From contig BNUP01000027.1 in the NCBI GenBank assembly GCA_025997455.1, positions 1 to 21,097 on the forward strand: a stretch of 21,097 bases of DNA, in the 5' to 3' direction. The notes below the pieces were generated by a model, which was not told where the DNA came from, searched no databases, and saw only the letters and a program-made list of their open reading frames with translations. Shown here in pieces: positions 6,755-12,826 of this stretch; the stretch's first letter is position 1; each line of letters starts with the position of its first letter. Position numbers and translations under genes: made by a program. This DNA is from Fibrobacterales bacterium (GTDB lineage: Bacteria; Fibrobacterota; Fibrobacteria; Fibrobacterales; Fibrobacteraceae).

Positions 6755-8360
6755 TTATCATAAAGTCATTTTCACCTTTTAACACATTGACTTTCATCAA
6801 CTTCACCTTAATTTTATCACCCCGCTTAAAACTGCGCCCCGTTCGTCTGCCAACCAAAGTTCCTCTAATTTGGTTATACACATAAAAATCACCCGGAATA
6901 TCGCGCAAATGCACTAAGCCGTCGGCGAGTGCAACCGTTTCATTTGAAATAGAAATGAAAATTCCAAATTCCTCTATGCCCTGAACTTCCGCATTGAATG
7001 TTTGCCCTATTTGATTTTGCAACAGATAACTTGCACATAGTTTTAAAGATTTTCTTTCCGTTTTTTGATTTTTAATTTCCGACTCGGTTAAGCCGTCGCA
7101 CAATTCGGCGGTGTATCCGTCTTTCACCTTTCCGCTTTTTTTACCCGCCGCCTTTGCCAATTCTCTGTGGCACCACAAATCCGCGTATCTTCTAATGGGT
7201 GAAGTGAAATGTGCGTAGTCCTTCCAATGCAGTGCAAAATGTCCGAGCGGATCTGCCGAATACTTAGCCTTTTGCATACTCCGCAGAATTTTATTTATTA
7301 AAAGAGGATTGTCCTTTGCCTTTTTCACCAAGTGTGCATATAAATTGAATACCCTTTTGTCTTGGGTGTTTTGAGTATTGTAATCCTTTAACAATTTATT
7401 CGGGTCTATGGGCGAATCAAAAAATAAACTCGGTTCGGACTTCATAAGTTCCGCGATGTCTTCGGGGTCGGGAGCCTCGTGCGTGCGGTAAATTCCCGCG
7501 AGTTTGCGTTTTTGCAATTCGAGCGCACAGCATTTATTTGCGGCGAGCATACATTCCTCAATCCACGAATTACTTATGTCGCCTTTTCTCGGAACGATTT
7601 TTATCGGTTCTCCGTTTTTCCCGAATTGACATTGATATTCAAGCGAACCCATTTCCATAAGTCCGTTTTTTGTGCGCTGCTTTTTTAGGAGATCCGCAAC
7701 CTTTGAGAGTAAGTATATGTCTTTATCTTTTTTGTCCAAAAGTTCCACCGCCTGCCTGTAAGTTATTGAACGGCTGACTTTGATTAAGCCTTTTGCAAAA
7801 CGATATTTTTCAATACGGCATTTTTTATCGAGTGTGATAATGCAACTGAAAGAGTATCTGTCTTCGCCTTCAACAAGTGAGCATAAATCCGCCGAGAGAA
7901 TTTCGGGCAGCATAGGGAACGAACCCCAAGGAAGGTATTGGGTGAAGGCTCGTTTTTCCGCCTCTTTATCAAGTGCGGAACCTGCCGCAACAAAATGAGA
8001 AACATCTGCAATATGCACTCCCAAAATAAAACCGTTGCGGGTTTCTTCCACGCTTATTGCATCATCGTGATCTCGTGCTCCATCCGGATCTATGCAGATT
8101 ATTTGCAGGTGGCTAAAATTTTCTCGTTGTGTATTGTGATTTCTCTCTGCCCCTACCGTAATTGCGGGCACCGACCCGCAACCTCCTCTTTTCTCTCTAC
8201 TCTTTGGGCGACCAATGGTCGCTCCTACAAACCTTTCTTCCTTTTTCGCCCCAACGGCTTTTTTAAATCTCTTAATTTCTTCCTCAACATTTTTAGGGAA
8301 ACCAATCGGTAATTCCGCCGATATTTCAAATTGTGTTTTTAACGAATTAAAATTTTGCAT
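6609..8360 (-). CDS. Short RNB-family 3'-5' exoribonuclease (RNase R/II type)
   Basis: This 583-residue protein degrades RNA from the 3' end. It has the RNB catalytic signature IDPDGARDHDDAIS (90-103, metal-binding D91, D97, D99, D100), LGVHIADVSHFV just after it, FTSPIRRYADL further on, and an S1 RNA-binding domain near the C-terminus (about 460-540). A Lys/Arg/Pro-rich tail follows, of the kind seen in RNase R. Unlike the roughly 800-residue E. coli RNase R it has no N-terminal cold-shock domains: only about 90 residues precede the active site. Residues 43-78 are encoded by palindromic repeat DNA (separate entry). I place the start at ATG 8360; the open frame extends to 8480 but reads repeat-like DNA. 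A TTTCTACCTTT motif lies 5 nt upstream. The stop codon lies inside argC on the other strand. Confidence 0.9.
   Translation of the reverse strand: MQNFNSLKTQFEISAELPIGFPKNVEEEIKRFKKAVGAKKEERFVGATIGRPKSREKRGGCGSVPAITVGAERNHNTQRENFSHLQIICIDPDGARDHDDAISVEETRNGFILGVHIADVSHFVAAGSALDKEAEKRAFTQYLPWGSFPMLPEILSADLCSLVEGEDRYSFSCIITLDKKCRIEKYRFAKGLIKVSRSITYRQAVELLDKKDKDIYLLSKVADLLKKQRTKNGLMEMGSLEYQCQFGKNGEPIKIVPRKGDISNSWIEECMLAANKCCALELQKRKLAGIYRTHEAPDPEDIAELMKSEPSLFFDSPIDPNKLLKDYNTQNTQDKRVFNLYAHLVKKAKDNPLLINKILRSMQKAKYSADPLGHFALHWKDYAHFTSPIRRYADLWCHRELAKAAGKKSGKVKDGYTAELCDGLTESEIKNQKTERKSLKLCASYLLQNQIGQTFNAEVQGIEEFGIFISISNETVALADGLVHLRDIPGDFYVYNQIRGTLVGRRTGRSFKRGDKIKVKLMKVNVLKGENDFMIISGAKQEVNSAPPHRSHPSQGYPKQQKSDQKNPAPKNSKPRRFGRRKP
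8125..8232 (-). repeat. Palindromic repeat DNA inserted in frame in the exoribonuclease gene
   Basis: Two perfect inverted repeats sit side by side inside the coding frame: GCGACCA/TGGTCGC (8208-8222, 1-nt centre, preceded on the minus strand by TTTGTAGGA) and TTGCGGG/CCCGCAA (8162-8181, 6-nt loop, followed on the minus strand by TACGGTAGGGGC). The TAGGRGC flank plus palindrome matches the intergenic element at 8995-9045. The encoded stretch (about residues 43-78, with VGATIGRPK and GGCGSVPAIT) falls in the linker just before the RNB catalytic motif, and the frame stays open. Confidence 0.7.
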
Positions 8361-8470
8361 TATGGAAAGGTAGAAACTTTGCAGTGCAGGGGTATAGGGT
8401 GTGGGGTGTGGGGTGTGGATAACTCGGCGGTGCAGGTGGGGGAGAAGGGAGTGTAAAGTTGAAAGTGTGG
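8361..8470 (-). repeat. Split copy of the TTTCAACTTTACAC repeat with GGGTGTG tandem repeat
   Basis: Next to the exoribonuclease start is TTTCTACCTTTCC (minus strand). The other half, CACTTTCAACTTTACACTCC, lies about 80 nt further upstream (8450-8470). Between them is other DNA, including three tandem GGGTGTG units (8397-8417). The simplest reading is one dispersed repeat split by an insertion or expansion. Confidence 0.55.
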
Positions 8471-8473
8471 CAC

Positions 8474-8608
8474 TTACCATGCCTTTGCACTATGCCCCTT
8501 TGGAAAATCCAAAATGCTCACATTTAAAACATCGGGCTGTTTCAAAACAAAAAGTCCGAGATTTAGGGCGTGGTCAATCTGCTGTTTATCGGCAAAGGCA
8601 AATGTCAT
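8474..8608 (-). CDS. Small hypothetical ORF, 44 aa, or gene remnant
   Basis: ATG at 8608 opens a frame starting MTFAFADKQQIDHALNLG and ending in TAA at 8474-8476. Its composition is protein-like (amphipathic, no simple repeats), unlike the repeat translations around it. It lies between the DUF2442 gene and the exoribonuclease on the same strand. GGGAGCA directly before the ATG is at best a weak ribosome site. I do not recognise it; it may be a decayed remnant of a longer gene. A dispersed repeat begins just past its stop. Confidence 0.3.
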   Translation of the reverse strand: MTFAFADKQQIDHALNLGLFVLKQPDVLNVSILDFPKGHSAKAW

Positions 8609-8613
8609 TGCTC

Positions 8614-8645
8614 CCACGGTTCGGCTATGCTAACCGAGCGTTGGT
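8614..8645. repeat. Palindromic element with TCGG/CCGA arms
   Basis: TCGGCTATGCTAACCGA (8621-8637) forms a stem (TCGG-c-TA with TA-a-CCGA) with one mismatch and a 3-nt loop. It lies 13 nt past the DUF2442 stop, so it could act in mRNA 3'-end formation, but there is no U-run. It looks like another short palindromic repeat. Confidence 0.45.
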
Positions 8646-8658
8646 TGTCCCTTGGGGG

Positions 8659-8910
8659 TTATGGGGAGGCATACGCTAAATCATATAATGTTTCAGGTGC
8701 AACATCAACTAATCCATCACCCCAAACCAAAGTACCTAAATCATTATCTATTTTAAAATTTTCAAAAAAATATAAGTCGGAAAAATAATTAAAAACTCCA
8801 CCTAAAGATAAATACCTATGAAAATCAACAATACCTTTATGACCATCATCAAAACACATCTCTATTTTATAATTGCCAACAATTTTCGCAGAAACAACAT
8901 CATGTAACAT
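8659..8910 (-). CDS. DUF2442 domain protein
   Basis: This 83-residue protein begins MLHDVVSAKIVGNYKIEM, with FDDGHKGIVDF following and GTLVWGDGLVDVAPETLY near the end. This is the compact beta-rich layout of DUF2442 proteins, whose function is unknown. They are often found beside DUF4160 proteins in toxin-antitoxin-like pairs. No DUF4160 gene is here. I chose ATG 8910 because AGGAGG lies 4 nt upstream. An in-frame ATG at 8946 would add 12 residues and has AAAGG before it, so it is possible. The open frame runs on to 9072, but that part only translates repeat DNA (for example CGRHKCRPYGW). A TATATTT at 8965-8971 (minus strand) may be its -10. Confidence 0.75.
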   Translation of the reverse strand: MLHDVVSAKIVGNYKIEMCFDDGHKGIVDFHRYLSLGGVFNYFSDLYFFENFKIDNDLGTLVWGDGLVDVAPETLYDLAYASP

Positions 8911-8914
8911 AAGT

Positions 8915-8920
8915 CCTCCT
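8915..8920 (-). promoter_or_regulatory. Ribosome binding site deciding the DUF2442 start
   Basis: A perfect AGGAGG on the minus strand, 4 nt before ATG 8910. It favours this start over the longer in-frame alternative at 8946. Confidence 0.6.
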
Positions 8921-8994
8921 ATTGTAAAGGAACAATCCTCAGGCATAAATTTTCCCTTTCTTCTAAATATATAAAAATAAAACACCCGCCATCC

Positions 8995-9045
8995 GTAGGG
9001 GCGGCATTTATGCCGCCCACAGGGTTGCATAAAAGCACCCCCTAC
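8995..9045. repeat. Intergenic GTAGGGGCGGC nested palindrome
   Basis: GGGCGGCAT (8999-9007) and ATGCCGCCC (9010-9018) form a perfect 9-bp stem with a 2-nt centre. An outer pair, GTAGGGG (8995-9001) and CCCCTAC (9039-9045), encloses it. The same TAGGRGC-plus-palindrome architecture is seen inside the exoribonuclease gene (8125-8232) and, degraded, near 1574-1609. Confidence 0.7.
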
Positions 9046-9070
9046 CGAAAACCAAAATCGACGGGCTCTC

Positions 9071-9113
9071 ACTTCTCCCCACTTTCAACTTTACACTTTT
9101 TTCTACCTTTCCC
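9071..9113 (+). repeat. Dispersed TTTCAACTTTACAC repeat, copy next to proA
   Basis: ACTTCTCCCCACTTTCAACT, then TTACACTTTTTTCTACCTTT, then CCC ends 2 nt before the proA ATG (9116). It matches the block before the exporter gene (1510-1550) almost base for base. No Shine-Dalgarno lies between the repeat and the ATG. If TACCTTT (9104-9110) acts as a -10, the mRNA would start at or near the ATG. Confidence 0.65.
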
Positions 9114-9115
9114 GA

Positions 9116-10318
9116 ATGGAAAAAATTGCAAGGCAAATCGCAGAAAGGGCACGAATTGCTTCGCTCGGTTTAAGAGTGCTCGGCACAGAAACGAGGAATG
9201 AGGCTTTGCGTGAGGTTGCAAAACAAATTCGTGCAAGGGTGGTGGAAATTCAAGCGAAAAATGATTTGGATATTGCAACGGCAAAAGAGGCGAATTTAAA
9301 AGATTCGTTTATAGACAGACTCACGCTAACACCAAAACGCATAGAGGAAATGGCTGCTGGTGTGGAAGAAATTGCAGAATTTGGAGACCCGCTCGGTAAA
9401 ATTTTGGAGCATCGCATTCTAAAAAACGGAATCGATATAAGCAGGGTGAGTGTGCCGCTCGGTGCTATACTTTTCATTTACGAGAGTCGCCCGAATGTCA
9501 CTATAGACGGTGCCGCTTTGTGCTTTAAGTCGGGAAATTCGGTGGTTTTGCGCGGGGGAAAAGAATCCTTGCATTCAAGCGAATTTTTGGCGGAATTATT
9601 CGGCGAGGTGCTCGCAAAATTTGGAATTTCAAAGGACAGCGTTCAATACATAAACAATCCAAACCGAGAATTACTTTCGCAATTGCTGAAACAAAATAAA
9701 TATTTAGACTTGGTAATTCCCCGCGGAGGCGAAGGCTTAATTCGAGCGGTTACCGAGCAGTCTTCTATTCCCGTGATAAAACATTTTAACGGAATTTGTC
9801 ATATTTATGTGGATAAAAGTGCAAACTTTGAGAAAGCGGCAAAAATTATTTACAACGCAAAAGTGCAGAGACCAAGCGCGTGTAATTCGGTAGAAACACT
9901 CCTATTTCACAAAGACATTTCAAAAGAAAATATTGAAGTTGTTTTGGGCGTTTTAAAAAACGCAGGGGTGGAATTGCATTTTGATAAATTCGGAGTTGAA
10001 TATTTAGATTTGCAAATTTCCGTGTGTTTTGTGAGCGATGTAAAGGAGGCGTGTGAGCATATTGAAAAAAACGGCAGCCATCATACCGATGCCGTTATTG
10101 CAGAAAATGTTTCCGTGCTCAATTTTTTTGCAAACAATGTGGATAGTTCAAGCGTTATGCTGAATGTGAGCACCAGATTTGCAGATGGCGGGCAATACGG
10201 ACTCGGTGCAGAAGTGGGAATTTCCACCGATAAACTCCACGCTCGCGGTCCTATGGGAGTTGAAAGTTTGTGCAGTTATAAATGGATACTAAAAGGAAAC
10301 GGACAAGAAAGAGTATGA
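9116..10318 (+). CDS. proA: Gamma-glutamyl phosphate reductase
   Basis: This 400-residue protein reduces gamma-glutamyl phosphate to glutamate-5-semialdehyde with NADPH, the second step of proline synthesis. Family features seen are PLGAILFIYESRPNVTID, NSVVLRGGKES, the catalytic cysteine C256 in RPSACNSVETLL, and the C-terminal GQYGLGAEVGIST with HARGPMGVESL. The length is close to the roughly 415 usual for ProA. The start at 9116 has no ribosome site and directly follows a dispersed repeat. The gene's TGA overlaps the hisI ATG (ATGA). ProB is not in the window. Confidence 0.97.
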   Translation: MEKIARQIAERARIASLGLRVLGTETRNEALREVAKQIRARVVEIQAKNDLDIATAKEANLKDSFIDRLTLTPKRIEEMAAGVEEIAEFGDPLGKILEHRILKNGIDISRVSVPLGAILFIYESRPNVTIDGAALCFKSGNSVVLRGGKESLHSSEFLAELFGEVLAKFGISKDSVQYINNPNRELLSQLLKQNKYLDLVIPRGGEGLIRAVTEQSSIPVIKHFNGICHIYVDKSANFEKAAKIIYNAKVQRPSACNSVETLLFHKDISKENIEVVLGVLKNAGVELHFDKFGVEYLDLQISVCFVSDVKEACEHIEKNGSHHTDAVIAENVSVLNFFANNVDSSSVMLNVSTRFADGGQYGLGAEVGISTDKLHARGPMGVESLCSYKWILKGNGQERV

Positions 10319-10656
10319 ATACAAAACTCAAATTTAATTCTCAGGGGCTAATCCCCGCAATTGTGCAAGATGTGAGAGACTGCACGGTTTTAATGTTCGC
10401 TTGGATGAACGAGGAGTCGTTTAAGCAAACGATGGAAATTGGCGAAATGGTGTTTTGGAGCAGGAGCCGAAAGGAAATTTGGCACAAGGGCGCAACCAGC
10501 GGAAATTTTTTGAAAGTGCATAGTTGGAGTGCGGATTGCGATAATGACACTCTGCTTTTTAAGGTGAGTGTTATGGGTAGCGGAGTAGCATGCCACACAG
10601 GAGAGCGGAGTTGTTTTCACAATTTTTCGGACATAAAAAATGCGGGCGAGGCGTGA
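10315..10656 (+). CDS. hisI: Phosphoribosyl-AMP cyclohydrolase
   Basis: This 113-residue protein hydrolyses phosphoribosyl-AMP to ProFAR, the third step of histidine synthesis. It has WHKGATSGNFLKV, the metal-binding DCDNDTLL (about 74-81), and GVACHTGERSCF with C93 and C100. It is the monofunctional form, with no HisE domain. I take the ATG at 10315, which overlaps the proA stop (ATGA), rather than the longer frame from 10282 inside proA. Its last 12 codons lie in the first copy of a 35-bp tandem duplication, so the C-terminus is the part to doubt. No other his genes are nearby. Confidence 0.95.
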   Translation: MNTKLKFNSQGLIPAIVQDVRDCTVLMFAWMNEESFKQTMEIGEMVFWSRSRKEIWHKGATSGNFLKVHSWSADCDNDTLLFKVSVMGSGVACHTGERSCFHNFSDIKNAGEA

Positions 10657-10704
10657 ATTTTTCGGACATAAAAAATGCGGGCGAGGCGTGAATTTATCGG
10701 ACAT
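10621..10704 (+). repeat. 35-bp perfect tandem duplication plus partial third copy at the hisI/recG junction
   Basis: Unit 1 is 10621-10655 and unit 2 is 10656-10690, identical over 35 bp (each starts AATTTTTCGGACATAAAAAA). A partial third match (AATTTATCGGACAT, 10691-10704) leads into recG. The length of 35 is not a multiple of 3. With one unit removed, hisI and recG would overlap by GTGA. Confidence 0.9.
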
Positions 10705-12796
10705 TAAGGGATTTGGAAAGGGAACAAAAGGACTTGCCGCGTTGCAGGCGGCAGGCATAAATTCGCTTTTGGATTTTTTAAGATATTTTCCGAGAACTTA
10801 TATTGACCCTAATAAAATAACAAAAATTGCCGACTTAAAAGTAAATGAAGAAAGAGGAACTGCTCCTGATGTTATAATAGGGCAGGTCAATCAAACAAAA
10901 AATGACAGATACGGCAACCGCCCTTTTGAAGTGCTGCTCGGCGATGATACGGGAAATGTGAAATTGACATTTTTTGGAGCAAAAGAACATTGGCAGAGAG
11001 AATTAAAAGAAGGAGAAAAATTTGTTGCTATAGGGAAACTCAGGAAAAATAAATTTGGAAATTTTTTTGACAGAGAGATAATTCAAAGTTTAGAAAAATT
11101 TTCGGGAAAATTAATTTCAATTTACACTATAACCGAAAAAATGAGCGATGCGAGAATTGACAGCAAAGCATTGACAAAAAAATACGAAGAATTATTTCAA
11201 AAAAATTTATCGCTCATATTAAAATCGGAAGAAAGATTATATCCTCAAGAAATTTTAGAATACTTAGAAATTTCAAACGAATTGGAACTTTATAAAAAAC
11301 TGCATTTACCGCAAAGCGAAGGCGAATGCTATTCCGCAAAAAAAAATATAAGCAAATTAGAACTTTTGCCATTTTGTTTGCGAATGGCGAGACGGCGGCG
11401 GTTGTTGTTAAATTCGGGCGTGGCACGAAAATTGGAAAATGAAAAAATGTTGCTTGCGGAAAAATCGTTGTCTTTTGAATTGACCGCAGGGCAAAAAAAT
11501 GCATTGTCGCAAATTAAAACGGGACTCGAAAGTTCTCGGCAATTTCACGCACTTTTGCAAGGCGATGTGGGAAGCGGAAAAACGGTTGTTGCGATATTAT
11601 CTATGATAGGAGTTTGTGCAGGAAGGGCAAATGGTGAGGTAAATTTGCAATCTGCAATTATGGTTCCTACCGATATTTTGGCGAGGCAGCATTTGGCGAG
11701 TATGTCGCCGCTTTTTGAAAGAGTTAATTTGAAAATCGCTTTGCTCGTTGGAGCGATGTCTGCACCTGAACGCCGCAAAATTCTACTTGGCTTAAAAGAC
11801 GGCAGTATAAACGCGGTTATAGGAACTCACGCATTATTCTCCGCAGAAGTGGAATTTGCAAACTTAGGTTTTGTGATTATCGATGAACAACACAGATTCG
11901 GAGTTTCGCAAAGGGAAAAGTTGCTTGCAAAAGGTGATAAACCCGATTTGCTCGTTATGAGTGCAACACCAATTCCCCGCTCTCTCGCAATGACTTTTTA
12001 CGGAGATTTGGAAAATATAATTCTCGCAGAAAAACCGCCGGGGAGAAAAGAAGTTGAAACGAGAATTGGAGATAACTCCGCAAGTAATCGAGAAAAAATG
12101 AAAACATATTTATACGCACAATCACAAAAAGGGAACAGGTGTTATTGGGTGGTGAGCAGGGTTCAAGAAATATCGGACGGCGATGGGAGAAATGTTGAGG
12201 CAAAAACCGTAGGTGATATTTATAACGAATTAAAGGAATTTAAGTCGGATTGGAAAGTCGCGGCGGTTCACGGACAAATGTCGGAGGAAGAACGGGATAA
12301 AAATTTAACTGCATTTGCAAACGGCGAAATCTCTTTGATAGTCTGCACAACGGTAGTAGAAGTCGGCGTAAATGTGCCTGAGGCAAATTTGATGGTTATA
12401 GATAAACCCGAACAATTCGGGCTTAGCACTCTTCATCAATTAAGAGGGCGCATTGGGCGCGGAAACGAACAAGCGACTTGTTTTTTATTCTGCGACACCG
12501 CCAACCACGCTCACGACCGCCTCACAAAATTCGCATCTACCACAGATGGATTCAAAATTGCAGAACTCGATTTGGAAAACAGAGGTGCAGGAAATTTGGA
12601 AGGCAGCGACCAAAGCGGCAAATGGATTTTGCGTTGGTTCGATTGGAAAGACAGTCAGCCGCTTATAGAAAAAACCATCACCGTTGCAAACGAAATTTTA
12701 GACAACAAACCGAACTTCCCGCCCGAAACTTTGCAAAAAATCCAGAGTTGGTATAACGACAAAAAATTTGAAAACATAGAAGACGGAGTGCATTAA
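10688..12796 (+). CDS. recG: ATP-dependent DNA helicase RecG
   Basis: This 702-residue protein remodels stalled replication forks and Holliday junctions. It has an N-terminal helix-hairpin region (SDIKGFGKGTKGLAALQAAG), a wedge/OB domain (about 40-140), Walker A GDVGSGKT (292-299), the DEQH box (399-402), MSATPIPRSL (about 424) and motif VI region HQLRGRIGRG. I choose GTG 10688 as start because VNLSDIKGFGKG aligns with the natural start of RecG proteins. The in-frame ATG at 10640 would add 16 residues read from the duplicated DNA. The SD before 10688 is weak (GGGCGAGG). It is probably co-transcribed with proA and hisI. A 30-bp gap separates it from the convergent operon, with no convincing terminator. 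Confidence 0.95.
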   Translation: MNLSDIKGFGKGTKGLAALQAAGINSLLDFLRYFPRTYIDPNKITKIADLKVNEERGTAPDVIIGQVNQTKNDRYGNRPFEVLLGDDTGNVKLTFFGAKEHWQRELKEGEKFVAIGKLRKNKFGNFFDREIIQSLEKFSGKLISIYTITEKMSDARIDSKALTKKYEELFQKNLSLILKSEERLYPQEILEYLEISNELELYKKLHLPQSEGECYSAKKNISKLELLPFCLRMARRRRLLLNSGVARKLENEKMLLAEKSLSFELTAGQKNALSQIKTGLESSRQFHALLQGDVGSGKTVVAILSMIGVCAGRANGEVNLQSAIMVPTDILARQHLASMSPLFERVNLKIALLVGAMSAPERRKILLGLKDGSINAVIGTHALFSAEVEFANLGFVIIDEQHRFGVSQREKLLAKGDKPDLLVMSATPIPRSLAMTFYGDLENIILAEKPPGRKEVETRIGDNSASNREKMKTYLYAQSQKGNRCYWVVSRVQEISDGDGRNVEAKTVGDIYNELKEFKSDWKVAAVHGQMSEEERDKNLTAFANGEISLIVCTTVVEVGVNVPEANLMVIDKPEQFGLSTLHQLRGRIGRGNEQATCFLFCDTANHAHDRLTKFASTTDGFKIAELDLENRGAGNLEGSDQSGKWILRWFDWKDSQPLIEKTITVANEILDNKPNFPPETLQKIQSWYNDKKFENIEDGVH

Positions 12797-12826
12797 AACT
12801 ACTCTCTATTTTTTATACAGAGGATT

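Noticed and set aside
8361..8480. Longer start of the exoribonuclease at 8480
   Set aside because: The extra 40 residues translate the pyrimidine repeat and GGGTGTG units; ATG 8360 follows the TTTCTACCTTT motif and gives a sensible start.
8947..9072. Longer start of the DUF2442 protein at 9072
   Set aside because: This part translates the GTAGGGGCGGC palindrome; starts at 8910 or 8946 have ribosome sites.
10640..10687. RecG start at ATG 10640
   Set aside because: It reads the duplicated 35-bp unit out of its original frame; RecG similarity begins at the GTG at 10688. It may still be used, so it is mentioned in the findings.
12797..12826. Terminator between recG and the lipoprotein gene
   Set aside because: Only a weak CTCT/AGAG pairing around an A/T stretch; no stable stem with a U-run.
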